DNA of 64,000 bases from Tannerella forsythia (GTDB taxonomy: Bacteria > Bacteroidota > Bacteroidia > Bacteroidales > Tannerellaceae), in assembly GCF_001006485.1 (NCBI RefSeq), contig NZ_JUET01000101.1, positions 59,015 through 123,014 of the forward strand. Direction: 5' to 3'. Numbering within the stretch: the first letter of the stretch is position 1; the number at the start of each line of letters is the position of its first letter. The position numbers were made by a program, and so were the translations under genes. Positions 56,267 to 64,000 of the stretch are shown piece by piece. The notes beneath the pieces are model-generated. The model saw nothing but the letters and a program-made list of their open reading frames with translations, did not search any database and had not been told where the DNA came from.

Positions 56267-57166
56267 ATGAATACGCTCGTCGTCTTACTCGGCCCTACCG
56301 GTGTCGGTAAGACGGCACTCAGTCTTCGCATTGCACGACGCATCGAATCTCCCGTCTTATCGGCCGACTCGCGACAGCTCTATAAAGAGCTCGTTATCGG
56401 GACGGCCGCACCGACGGCAGACGAACGTGCTGCCGTGACACATTATCTGGTAGGCTTACTCGAGCTGACCGACTATTACAGCGCCAGCCGCTTTGAAGAA
56501 GATGCGCTGGCACTTCTGCAAACACTCTTCAAACAACATCGAGCCGTGCTGATGGCCGGCGGATCAATGATGTACATCGACGCCGTATGCAGGGGGATCG
56601 ACAACATCCCGACCGTCACACCGGATATCCGCGCAGCGGTCGGAAACGAGTACGAACGGCACGGACTCACGCCTCTGCTCGACGAACTGAAACAGGCTGA
56701 CCCGCTACATTACGACGAGGTAGACCGGAAAAATCACCGACGCGTGCTTCATGCCGTCGAGATCTGCCGTATGACGGGTAAACCGTATTCCTCGTTCCGC
56801 ACAAAGACCGTCAAAAAGCGTCCTTTCCGTATTCTGAAAATCGGACTGATACGCCCACGTGAAGAACTGTTCGAACGGATCAACCGGCGAGTCGATCGGA
56901 TGATGGCCAACGGCCTTCTGGACGAGGTGCGACGAGTCTACCCGCATAGAGCCTTAAACTCACTGAACACCGTCGGATATAAAGAACTGTTTGCTTACAT
57001 CGACGGTCGCTGTTCACTCGATGAGGCCGTCGCCAAAATCAAACGTAACACCCGCGTATACGCTCGCAAACAGATGACGTGGTTCAAGCGCGATGAATCC
57101 ATCCGATGGTTTCACCCCGATGATACAAAGGGAATCTTTGCTTTCCTCGCAGAAAATGGACTGTGA
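56267..57166 (+). CDS. miaA: tRNA dimethylallyltransferase
   Basis: Adds the isopentenyl group to A37 of tRNAs that read codons starting with U. 299 residues. P-loop GPTGVGKT at 9-16, then [20 protein letters not shown] with the family Asp-Ser-Arg-Gln, [17 protein letters not shown], and a C-terminal segment ([30 protein letters not shown]) that contacts tRNA. It is 6 bases after the PRiA4-like gene. Confidence 0.96.
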   Translation: MNTLVVLLGPTGVGKTALSLRIARRIESPVLSADSRQLYKELVIGTAAPTADERAAVTHYLVGLLELTDYYSASRFEEDALALLQTLFKQHRAVLMAGGSMMYIDAVCRGIDNIPTVTPDIRAAVGNEYERHGLTPLLDELKQADPLHYDEVDRKNHRRVLHAVEICRMTGKPYSSFRTKTVKKRPFRILKIGLIRPREELFERINRRVDRMMANGLLDEVRRVYPHRALNSLNTVGYKELFAYIDGRCSLDEAVAKIKRNTRVYARKQMTWFKRDESIRWFHPDDTKGIFAFLAENGL

Positions 57167-57212
57167 AAGATGAAAATTGGCCATAAAATAACCGTAGATA
57201 AAAATTTATGGC

Positions 57213-57220
57213 TATCTTTG
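57213..57220 (+). promoter_or_regulatory. -7 box of the TPR/PD40 gene
   Basis: TATCTTTG, 32 bases before the ATG at 57253; the -33 is not clear. It makes the upstream ATG at 57208 unlikely as the start. Confidence 0.4.
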
Positions 57221-57252
57221 GAGAATCGAACAATTTTGCAACTTATTTTCGT

Positions 57253-58680
57253 ATGAAATCATTAACGGGAAAAATAGCCCGACTGATCCTGTTCGCCGGC
57301 ATCACGTTCGGAGCGAATGCACAGAGCCTCGATCAAGCCAAGAAACTGTATAACGAAGGGCATTACGAGGATGCCAAACCGGCTTTCGAACGATTAGTCA
57401 CCCAATCGCCCAATAATTCGTCTTACAATCTATGGTATGGCGTATGTTGTTATGAGACGGGCGACCTCGATACGGCCGAGAAGCACCTGCTCGTTGCAAA
57501 TAAACGGAAAGCCACAGAGTCGTACCGGTATCTTGCGCTTCTCTACACCGACACGTATCGCTTCGATGAGGCAGTGCCGATGTGGGAGGATTATATTGCC
57601 TTGATAGCGAAAAAGAACGTCGATACCGAGCCCTACGAAGCTCTCTTGGAGATGACCGAACGGATGCTTCGCATGAGGGATAATACAGAGCTCGTACAGG
57701 TAATCGACAGCATGGTCGTTGATAAGGAAGAGCTGCTTTCAACCTATTTCCTGCACGAAGACAACGGCGAGATACGACCTTACGACAACGTGTTTCCTGC
57801 TTCGGGCGAAAACGCATCACCTGTGTACGTCACTCCGAAAGGAGACCGGGCTTACTACGGCCGCAAAAAGAACGGAACATTCGCCTTATTCACCCAGTCC
57901 AAACTGATGGACGACTGGGCCGACGAAAAACCGATCTTCCCTAACGATTCGGCCGATAACAACTACCCGTTTGTGTTAGGCGATGGGCGTACGCTCTATT
58001 TTGCATCGAAAGGAAACGGATCGATTGGAGGATATGACTTGTTTATCACGCGTTACAGCATCGATGGGAGCCGTTTCCTCTCACCCGAGCAACTAAGTAT
58101 GCCGTTTAATTCGCTTGCCAATGATTATATGATGGTCATCGACGAGGCCAAAGGGGTCGGTTGGTTTGCTTCCGATCGAAACCAGCCCGAAGGAAAGGTT
58201 TGCCTCTACCTGTTCGTCCCCGATGCTGCACGAAAACGGATACCGGAAGGAATTAACGCAGAAAAACTTCGTCGCTCGGCTGCATTGAAATCGATTAAGG
58301 AGACATGGGCCGACGGCCGCAACTATACGGCCCTCATCACATCGGCCAAAACAGAAAGCACTTCTCGCGAAAAAAAAGCGGAAAAAGAGATCGAGTTTAT
58401 CGTAAACGACCGTACCGTCTATTTTACATGGGATGAGATTCGCAACGCGGATGCCAAAGCCTTCTACGAAAAAGCGGAGGGGCTGAAGAAACAAATCGGA
58501 ATGCTCGAAGACCGGCTGACTGACGACTATACCGCTTACACCAAGGGAGACGAAAACACTCGAGCCCAGTTAAAACCGGTGATCCTGAAGAACGAAGAGA
58601 GGCTTGACGAGCTACGCAAACAAGTGAAAGAATGGGAAAAAAAGGCGCGTAATGCCGAAAACAACACATTAAAAAAATAA
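57253..58680 (+). CDS. Exported TPR/PD40-repeat protein with C-terminal coiled coil
   Basis: 475 residues. Signal peptide (MKSLTGKIARLILFAGITFGANAQ), TPR units at about 25-130 (LDQAKKLYNEGHYEDAKPAFERL, ETGDLDTAEKHLLVANKR), then WD40-like PD40 blades at about 185-330 (YVTPKGDRAYYGRKKNG, GDGRTLYFASKGNGSIGGYDL). A charged coiled coil makes up the last 90 residues (RLDELRKQVKEWEKKARNAE). The plan resembles periplasmic proteins such as PorE/PorW-type parts of the type IX machinery, but the usual OmpA-like C-terminus is missing, so I do not assign it. It is followed by the uridine phosphorylase gene after 12 bases. Confidence 0.8.
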   Translation: MKSLTGKIARLILFAGITFGANAQSLDQAKKLYNEGHYEDAKPAFERLVTQSPNNSSYNLWYGVCCYETGDLDTAEKHLLVANKRKATESYRYLALLYTDTYRFDEAVPMWEDYIALIAKKNVDTEPYEALLEMTERMLRMRDNTELVQVIDSMVVDKEELLSTYFLHEDNGEIRPYDNVFPASGENASPVYVTPKGDRAYYGRKKNGTFALFTQSKLMDDWADEKPIFPNDSADNNYPFVLGDGRTLYFASKGNGSIGGYDLFITRYSIDGSRFLSPEQLSMPFNSLANDYMMVIDEAKGVGWFASDRNQPEGKVCLYLFVPDAARKRIPEGINAEKLRRSAALKSIKETWADGRNYTALITSAKTESTSREKKAEKEIEFIVNDRTVYFTWDEIRNADAKAFYEKAEGLKKQIGMLEDRLTDDYTAYTKGDENTRAQLKPVILKNEERLDELRKQVKEWEKKARNAENNTLKK

Positions 58681-58692
58681 GGAGAAATTCGT

Positions 58693-59568
58693 ATGAAGAC
58701 AACCATGATTCTGCCATCGGAACTTATCATCAACGACGATGGAAGTATTTTCCATTTGCATTTGAGACCCGAACAGCTGGCCGACCGCATCATCTTAGTA
58801 GGCGATCCGGCACGCGTGACAATGATCGGAGAATATCTCGACGAGAAGGAATGCGATGTCCGGAGTCGTGAATTCCACACCATCACCGGTCGGTATCACG
58901 GTAAACGCATCACCATCGTTTCGCACGGTATCGGGGGAGACAATATCGACATCGTCCTGAACGAGCTCGACGCATTAGCCAATATCGATCTGGCGACACG
59001 CACGGTCAAGCCCGACTTCCGTCAACTGACCATGGTGCGTATCGGAACGAGCGGCGGGCTGCAACCGTCAGTACCCGTCGGCACGTATGTTGCTGCCGGT
59101 CGCGCAATCGGCTTCGACGGAGTCATCTATTTCTACGATCAAACCGAGCAGATACGTGATACGACGTTCGAGAAGGAATTGCTTCGGCAACTCGACTGGA
59201 CGATCGACGGGTTGCGTCCTTACGTCGTGCCGGCCGATCCTTCGCTGCTCGAACAGATTACGCTTGACGACATTCAACGCGGCATCACCATTGCGGCAAA
59301 CGGTTTCTACGGCGCACAGGGACGCTCGCTACGCCTCCCTCTAACCGACCCGGAGCTGAACCGGAAAATCGAAGCGTTCGACTTCGAAGGGCAACGCATC
59401 ACCAACTTCGAGATGGAAAGCTCAGCATTAGCCGGACTGTCGGCCTTGATGGGACATCGTGCCCTGACGGTCTGCTGCATCATCGCCGGACGGGTAGATA
59501 AAAACATGAACACGGACTATAAAACGAGCCTGATTCAACTGATCGAAAAAGTCATCGAACGAATCTAA
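58693..59568 (+). CDS. udp: Nucleoside phosphorylase, uridine phosphorylase-like
   Basis: Splits nucleosides with phosphate in pyrimidine (or purine) salvage. 291 residues of the PNP_UDP_1 fold: phosphate-binding ILVGDPARVTMIG, ITIVSHGIGGDNIDIVLNEL, MVRIGTSGGLQPSVPVGTYV and, near the C-terminus, ITNFEMESSALAGLSALMGH with the conserved Glu-Met-Glu ribose site. Closest in character to uridine phosphorylase, but specificity cannot be settled by eye. Confidence 0.88.
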   Translation: MKTTMILPSELIINDDGSIFHLHLRPEQLADRIILVGDPARVTMIGEYLDEKECDVRSREFHTITGRYHGKRITIVSHGIGGDNIDIVLNELDALANIDLATRTVKPDFRQLTMVRIGTSGGLQPSVPVGTYVAAGRAIGFDGVIYFYDQTEQIRDTTFEKELLRQLDWTIDGLRPYVVPADPSLLEQITLDDIQRGITIAANGFYGAQGRSLRLPLTDPELNRKIEAFDFEGQRITNFEMESSALAGLSALMGHRALTVCCIIAGRVDKNMNTDYKTSLIQLIEKVIERI

Positions 59569-59600
59569 GGCAGAATGAAAACACATAAAAAACACACGTT

Positions 59601-61232
59601 ATGGATAATGCAATTTTCAAGTTTCCGAACCCGGGCAATGAGCCGGTAAAAGCGTATGCCCCCGGCACAAGTGAAAAAACAGCACTGAAAGCAGCTTTAA
59701 CGCAACTAAGTGCCGAAGAATGGGACATCCCTCTGATTATTGGAGGAAAAGAGATACGCACGGGAAATACCGGCAAGGTCGTCATGCCGCATGATCATCA
59801 CCACGTGCTGGCCACATACCACAAGGCCGGCGAGAAAGAAGTGCAGATGGCTGTCGATGCTGCGATGAAAGCGCATCGTGAATGGTCGAAGCTTCCCTGG
59901 GTAGAACGTGCCTCAGTCATGCTGCGAGTAGCCGAACTCTTTGCAACAAAATACCGCTATCTGTTGAATGCTTCCGTGATGCTGGGACAAAGCAAGAATC
60001 CTTTTCAAGCTGAGATCGATGCCCCGTGCGAGCTGATCGATTTTCTGCGTTACAGCACATTCTATGCCGGACAGGTTTATGCCGGACAACCCTACTCGGA
60101 TGCAGGCATCCTGAACCGCATGGAATACCGTGCACTCGAAGGCTTTGTTTTCTCGCTGACCCCATTTAACTTTACCTCCATCGCTTCAAACCTGAACATG
60201 GCTCCGGCCATGATGGGTAACGTGGCGGTTTGGAAACCGTCGACCACGGCCATTCATTCGAACTATCTTCTGATGAAAGTCTTCCGTGAAGCCGGACTGC
60301 CCGATGGCGTAGTCAACTTTATCCCCGGTCAGGGAAGTGTCATCGGTAAGGTCATCGTCTCGCATCCCGACTTTGCAGGCTTCCACTTCACAGGGTCTAC
60401 GGCAACATTCAATACCATCTGGCGTCAGATCGGCGAACATCTCGGTGCATACAAGTCGTATCCGCGGATCGTCGGCGAAACGGGCGGTAAAAACTTCATC
60501 TTCGCACACCCGTCAGCACCGGCCGACGAGGTAGCTGCAGCGATCGTACGCGGAGCTTTCGAATATCAGGGACAGAAATGTTCGGCCGGATCGCGTGCAT
60601 ACATCCCCGTCTCGCTGTGGAAAGAAGTCAAAGAACGTGTGGGCGACATGCTGAAAGAGATCAAGACGGGCGATGTACGGGACTTCACAAACTTCGTCAA
60701 TGCCGTGATCGATGAAACATCGTTCGACAACATCATGGGATATATCGAACATGCCCGACAAGCGCCGGACGCCGAAATTCTTTTCGGAGGAAAAGGCGAT
60801 AAGTCGGTCGGCTATTTTGTAGAACCGACCGTTATCCTGACGACGAATCCGGCGTTCAAAACGATGACGGAAGAAATCTTCGGACCTGTCATTACGATCT
60901 ACGTGTATGAGGATCATGCATATGAAGAAACGCTCGAACTGTGCGACCGTACATCACCTTACGGGCTTACCGGCTCGATCTTCTCACGCGATCGTTATGC
61001 CATCGACAAAGCGTTTCGTAAACTGCGTTACGCTGCAGGCAACTTCTACATCAACGACAAGCCTACCGGAGCGGTCATCGCTCAGCAACCGTTCGGCGGA
61101 TCACGCGCTTCGGGAACGAACGACAAGGCCGGAGGTCCGTTGAACCTGATCCGCTGGACAAATCCGCGCTGTGTCAAAGAGACTTTCGTGCCACCGGTAA
61201 CCTACGAATACCCGTTCCTCGGCGAAGAATAA
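59601..61232 (+). CDS. pruA: L-glutamate gamma-semialdehyde (delta-1-pyrroline-5-carboxylate) dehydrogenase
   Basis: NAD-dependent oxidation of glutamate semialdehyde to glutamate in proline and arginine catabolism. 543 residues, the length of the stand-alone enzyme. Signature GNEPVKAYAPGTSE near the N-terminus, FVFSLTPFNFTSIASNLNMA, HFTGSTATFN (NAD loop), general base in VGETGGKNF, catalytic Cys in YQGQKCSAGSR, and PFGGSRASGTNDKAGG near the end. No proline dehydrogenase gene is next to it in this window. Confidence 0.95.
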   Translation: MDNAIFKFPNPGNEPVKAYAPGTSEKTALKAALTQLSAEEWDIPLIIGGKEIRTGNTGKVVMPHDHHHVLATYHKAGEKEVQMAVDAAMKAHREWSKLPWVERASVMLRVAELFATKYRYLLNASVMLGQSKNPFQAEIDAPCELIDFLRYSTFYAGQVYAGQPYSDAGILNRMEYRALEGFVFSLTPFNFTSIASNLNMAPAMMGNVAVWKPSTTAIHSNYLLMKVFREAGLPDGVVNFIPGQGSVIGKVIVSHPDFAGFHFTGSTATFNTIWRQIGEHLGAYKSYPRIVGETGGKNFIFAHPSAPADEVAAAIVRGAFEYQGQKCSAGSRAYIPVSLWKEVKERVGDMLKEIKTGDVRDFTNFVNAVIDETSFDNIMGYIEHARQAPDAEILFGGKGDKSVGYFVEPTVILTTNPAFKTMTEEIFGPVITIYVYEDHAYEETLELCDRTSPYGLTGSIFSRDRYAIDKAFRKLRYAAGNFYINDKPTGAVIAQQPFGGSRASGTNDKAGGPLNLIRWTNPRCVKETFVPPVTYEYPFLGEE

Positions 61233-61289
61233 ACGTTTAAATATGTTTAATTTTAAAAAAAAGCTGCCAACAGCCCGACCGACAAACCA

Positions 61290-61972
61290 ATGAAAAAGAA
61301 CACAACTCGCGTTTTGCTGTGGATCCTGTGGATAGGATTCTTCACCGCCGTTTGCAGTCAAGCCTTACCGGCCGCTTCCCCCCAAATTCCGCTGCTGAAC
61401 CACCCCCCATCCGCGTCTGTTGCTTTTCAAAGGTGAGGAAAACGAAATTAAGCAGATGATCGATAACCATCCGGAATGGCAGAAAATGCACAACCTGATT
61501 CTCCGGGAGTGCGACGTATTACTCAAGGGGCCCGATTTGGAGCGCAAGATGCAAGGTGTCAGCATGCTGAAAGTATCGCGCGAGATGTGGAAACACGCCT
61601 TCTACCTCTCCTACGCCTATCGCATGACGGGCGACAAACGCTACGCTCGGAAGGTGGAGCGAGACATGCTGACTGTCTGCCGATTCTCCAATTGGAACCC
61701 GGAGCACTGCCTCGATGGAGCCGAGATGACGAGGGGTGTAGCCTTTGGTTACGACTGGTTCTACGACGAGCTCTCAGAGAGTTCACGCTGTCCCGGGAGC
61801 CGTCCGAATCCTCCTGCCGCGTGCCGAAACGGTCTACATTTGCAGCATAGACACACTGAGAATACAAACTTTGCTCTTACGAGCCAGAGAGCACGTCCGA
61901 CCGTTGACTCCCGGAGTATACGTAGTGGTAATCGGTAAACAACCGTATAAAATTCTCATCCGTGACAGATAA
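61290..61972 (+). pseudogene. Broken gene: heparinase-like/DUF4962-type enzyme N-terminus fused to a T9SS sorting-signal C-terminus
   Basis: Three reading frames join into one eroded gene. Frame 1 from ATG 61290 encodes a signal peptide and runs to LLNHPP, then shifts at a run of six C (61403-61408). With one C removed it would continue NHPHPRLLLFKGEENE, the expected entry to the lyase domain. Frame 2 carries on (MIDNHPEWQKMHNLI, HAFYLSYAYRMTGDKRYA, AFGYDWFYDELSE) like the start of the alpha-toroid of alginate/heparinase-II-type lyases. It is lost at about 61785, and frame 3 gives PLTPGVYVVVIGKQPYKILI, a type IX secretion C-terminal signal, ending at 61972. The central several hundred codons are missing. 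Confidence 0.75.
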
Positions 61973-62033
61973 AGAGGTAAGCGAAGCAAAGAGCCTTCAA
62001 AAGCCCCTTTCGCGTCATTTTTACAAATTACTT

Positions 62034-62148
62034 GAGACCTTTGCACAATCCTCCTATTATTCATTTTATTGCTATTGTGGACGAACTTTATCGCTTGGTT
62101 GAAATCTATAACACCTGCATTATCTGTGTATTGCATTTTGTCCCGAAT
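62034..62148. mobile_element. Possible insertion-sequence end fragment
   Basis: GAGACCTTTGCAC at 62034-62046 resembles the terminal inverted repeats of IS195/ISPg1-type elements of Bacteroidales, as I recall them (AGACTTTTGCA-like). The following roughly 100 bases have no gene I can name and end where the frame of the ATPase remnant begins (about 62149). A similar GACTTTTGCAC occurs at 63910-63920. No transposase gene is seen, so this is at most a scar. Confidence 0.3.
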
Positions 62149-62577
62149 GGGATTAAACTCCGTGGACATATTGGCTCCGAACTGCAACGCAAGGCAGCGG
62201 GTATTCTATCCATAGAAACTGACGACAATCCCGAATACTCTGTTGTCAAGGCTATAAAAGTACGTGACGGCAGTCCTCTCGATGTGCCGATGATGCTTTT
62301 CGGCTGGGATAAGGAGGCTGATATGCACGTCTATCGTGGCGAAAAGTCGAAAGAAGACAAGGAGAAACGAAAGACCGATGAACTGATAGCCGTTGTCAAG
62401 GAAGCGTTCCGAAACAAAATCACACTTTCCTATCAAGAACTTTGTGAGGTTTTGATGCGAGAAATGGAAATCAAGGATCGCACGGCAAAGAAGTACATCG
62501 CCTATATGAAAGAACAACGTATCTTGGCACAAGATAGCAATGGTAACTACCAAAAAGGGGAACTATGCCATACTTAG
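62149..62577 (+). pseudogene. 3' end of a mobile-element RepA/primase-type ATPase gene
   Basis: The frame is open back to 62032, but recognisable protein begins at about 62149 with IKLRGHIGSELQRKAAGIL, followed by YSVVKAIKVRDGSPLDVP and a charged linker (RGEKSKEDKEKRKTDE). Then comes a helical C-terminus (YQELCEVLMREMEIKDRTAKKY) that looks like a winged-helix tail. This is how the C-termini of RecA-like ATPases on Bacteroides mobilisable elements end. There is no Walker A or B and no proper start, so the first two thirds are gone. The last 13 bases overlap the next gene. Family call is tentative. Confidence 0.55.
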
Positions 62578-62873
62578 ACTTTAATCCCGATGATGTCTGG
62601 CAGAAACATCTGTTTGAGCGCCTGATGTGTGTGGAGGAGAAACTTGATCAAATGCTTCTTTTACAGGAACAAGTCATAAACACCTCTGTTCGACCTCCTT
62701 TGAAGCCTGAATACTTGGACATCATAGATGTTTCTAAAATCCTAAAGGTGGAGCAGAAGACCATTTACAACTGGGTTTGGGCAGGGAAGATACCCTATCT
62801 CAAAGCCAACGGACGTTTGCTGTTTCTGCGTGAAGAGATCGATGAGATGCTGCGAAAACGTGATGAATGGTAA
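62565..62873 (+). CDS. Excisionase-like helix-turn-helix protein of a mobile element
   Basis: A 102-residue protein. An N-terminal coiled-coil helix ([21 protein letters not shown]) is followed by a MerR/excisionase-type DNA-binding domain at about 52-102: [21 protein letters not shown], then [20 protein letters not shown]. This is the helix_turn_helix_17-type small protein common next to integrases and mobilisation genes in Bacteroides elements. It overlaps the ATPase remnant by 13 bases. It seems intact; no integrase is left in the window. Confidence 0.82.
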   Translation: MPYLDFNPDDVWQKHLFERLMCVEEKLDQMLLLQEQVINTSVRPPLKPEYLDIIDVSKILKVEQKTIYNWVWAGKIPYLKANGRLLFLREEIDEMLRKRDEW

Positions 62874-62898
62874 TTGCTCTTCTTTTCTGTTTAGGCTA

Positions 62899-62946
62899 TT
62901 TTGTTGTGTAAATACTTGCATTTACACAACAAAATGACTACCTTTG
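62899..62946 (+). promoter_or_regulatory. Operator and promoter of the AbiE-type toxin-antitoxin operon
   Basis: A perfect 15-bp inverted repeat (62899-62913 and 62920-62934, loop ACTTGC) covers a near-consensus -33 (CTTG, 62915-62918) located 20 bases before TACCTTTG (62939-62946). A protein bound to the repeat would cover -33 and block the promoter, as expected for antitoxin autorepression. The ATG at 62934 lies before the RNA start, so the gene must start at 62964. Confidence 0.68.
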
Positions 62947-62963
62947 CAAAAAGAACAAGCAGC

Positions 62964-63671
62964 ATGACAAGTAAGAGCATTAAAAACAAGATTGCAAGTT
63001 TTGAGATGGGAAAAGTTTTCCGACTGGAAGACTTAGGACTTCCTCGTGCAGAACAAAATGCGGCTGTAGTTGCTTTAGGAAGACTGGTTCAAGAGGGAGA
63101 GATCGAACGACTCAGCCCGGGAAACTATTACAAACCTAAGCGAACTCGATTTGGTGTTGTCGGTCCATCTATGGAAGAACGATTCCGTGACTTACTATAC
63201 GACAACGATACCCCTATAGGCTATCTGACAGGGTTCTATGCATTCAACTTGCTCGGATTGACAACCCAGCAGTCTGCAACTCTTGAAGTAGGAACCAACT
63301 TTCCTAAACGAAACGGAAAGCGAGGGATATATGCTATCCGTTTTGTATTACAGAAAAATCCTATTAGTCGGGATAATATCGAAATGTTACGTCTACTGGA
63401 CTGCTTGAAATGGATTAAGAAGATACCGGATACGACTATCGACAAGTCGTATATTCTCCTAAAGAAGAAAGTCAATGAATATGCGAAGGTGGAGAAAAAG
63501 CAACTGGTAGAACTTGCATTGAAATACTCTCCACTCACGCGAGCTTTGTTGGGATCTATGCTAACCGACGAATTACTTGCGACCACATTATATCAAACAT
63601 TAAGTCCGCTTACACGATTTAGAATCGGACTATCACCAAATTTAGTTTCTAATCAATGGAACATACAATAA
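62964..63671 (+). CDS. AbiEi-like antitoxin (DUF6088-type winged-helix protein)
   Basis: Predicted antitoxin of a type IV toxin-antitoxin system, acting as an autorepressor. Start fixed by the promoter. 235 residues: N-terminal winged helix at about 1-60 (KIASFEMGKVFRLEDLGLPR, AALGRLVQEGEIERLSPGNYY), then an AbiEi-type domain (PIGYLTGFYAFNLLGLTTQQ, EVGTNFPKRNGKRGIYAIRF). It overlaps the toxin gene by 16 bases. No sign of decay in this gene. DUF6088 versus AbiEi proper is not separable by eye. Confidence 0.82.
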   Translation: MTSKSIKNKIASFEMGKVFRLEDLGLPRAEQNAAVVALGRLVQEGEIERLSPGNYYKPKRTRFGVVGPSMEERFRDLLYDNDTPIGYLTGFYAFNLLGLTTQQSATLEVGTNFPKRNGKRGIYAIRFVLQKNPISRDNIEMLRLLDCLKWIKKIPDTTIDKSYILLKKKVNEYAKVEKKQLVELALKYSPLTRALLGSMLTDELLATTLYQTLSPLTRFRIGLSPNLVSNQWNIQ

Positions 63672-63892
63672 AAGAGTACCTACATTTAGATCCTGAGTCA
63701 TTCATGGATCTTGTACAGGCCTCTTCCGAGGATTTGAAAATCCCTGTACAGTTAATAGAGAAAGACTATTATATCTCAGAAATACTTCGTACATTATCCA
63801 AGAGCTCTTATAGTCAGCAAATCGTATTTAAGGGAGGAACATCCTTATCCAAGGCTTATCTATTGATTGATCGGTTTTCTTATCGCAAGTAA
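63656..63892 (+). pseudogene. AbiEii-like nucleotidyltransferase toxin, truncated
   Basis: Only the N-terminal 78 codons are present. The sequence FMDLVQASSEDLKIPVQLIE, then KDYYISEILRTLSK and VFKGGTSLSKAYLLIDRFS matches the AbiEii/nucleotidyltransferase motif GGTSL(S/A)K, after which functional members read SEDIDL with the catalytic Asp pair. Here the frame turns to YRK-stop immediately after RFS (about 63880), so the catalytic acids are absent. The following DNA holds a large inverted repeat, consistent with disruption by an inserted element. If so, the antitoxin persists without its toxin unless the remainder lies beyond the window. Confidence 0.75.
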
Positions 63893-63976
63893 AATATTAT
63901 CCAAAGTACGACTTTTGCACGACTGATTATTAATTGCTTATCAGGGATACTTTTTGCCATCACTTTGGATAATATT
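63893..63976. repeat. 84-bp structure with perfect 15-bp terminal inverted repeats
   Basis: AATATTATCCAAAGT (63893-63907) is the exact reverse complement of ACTTTGGATAATATT (63962-63976), 54 bases apart. The interior includes GACTTTTGCAC (63910-63920), an IS-end-like motif. It begins at the stop codon of the truncated AbiEii gene. It could be a MITE-like insert, or the edge of a larger element running out of the window; nothing else is seen in 63977-64000. Confidence 0.6.
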
Positions 63977-64000
63977 ACTACCGTCCTAAGTTTTTTAACC

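Noticed and set aside
61834-62187. 117-codon minus-strand open frame across the pseudogene and the IS-like scar
   Set aside because: Considered as a possible transposase fragment, but no catalytic motif or family pattern is visible and half of it lies antisense to the T9SS remnant.
1-64000. CRISPR arrays, tRNA and rRNA genes
   Set aside because: No regularly spaced repeats and no sequence recognisable as tRNA or rRNA was seen on reading; a dedicated tRNA search could still find one.

Overview
The window is chromosomal DNA of a Bacteroidales bacterium, most likely a Parabacteroides/Tannerella-type member (Tannerellaceae). This is inferred from SusC/SusD-type outer-membrane uptake systems, a fused lpxC-fabZ gene, promoters of the Bacteroidetes sigma type (TAnnTTTG at -7, TTTG at -33 when present), and a type IX secretion (T9SS) sorting-signal remnant. 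Species cannot be fixed by eye. No rRNA, tRNA or CRISPR array was recognised.

Left part (1-24203): three neighbouring glycan-uptake loci (polysaccharide utilisation loci, PULs). PUL A (1-5523) is the tail of a SusC gene, a SusD-like gene and two small surface lipoproteins. PUL B (6043-13276) is SusC, SusD, a GH10 xylanase-like enzyme and a Tat-exported GH20-like protein. PUL C (14663-24203) has an ECF sigma factor and FecR anti-sigma factor diverging from a SusC with an N-terminal STN signalling domain, then SusD, a DUF4874/DUF4832 lipoprotein and a DUF5009 acyltransferase-like membrane protein. SusC and SusD of B and C are clearly paralogous; only C carries the signalling parts. A GtrA/GT2 pair lies between B and C.

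Middle (24249-30636): housekeeping genes: a lone cobI/cbiL, yifB/comM, corA, rsmA, a flippase-like membrane protein and xerD.

30815-43127: an unusual fourth uptake locus, all on the minus strand. It has a GH2 enzyme, a TonB receptor of the non-SusC kind, two lipoproteins with a predicted parallel beta-helix, a purple-acid-phosphatase-like phosphoesterase and a GH36-like alpha-galactosidase. There is no SusD. The GH2 gene and the receptor gene share a 29-bp two-half-site element (half sites 21 bp apart) at exactly the same distance from the same unusual -7 box, so two promoters appear to be controlled by one unseen regulator. This is the best candidate for an undescribed system here.

43376-61232: mostly core genes: mazG, dsbD, two tandem glucosaminidases, purM, prfA, pyrF, the lipid A cluster lpxD-lpxC/fabZ-lpxA with a PRiA4-like gene and miaA, a TPR/PD40 protein, a uridine phosphorylase and pruA.

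61290-64000: a scarred accessory region. It has a frameshifted and internally deleted heparinase-like T9SS cargo gene, the 3' end of a mobile-element ATPase/primase gene, an excisionase-like HTH gene, and an AbiE-type toxin-antitoxin pair whose toxin gene breaks off at about 63880 next to an 84-bp structure with perfect 15-bp inverted repeats.
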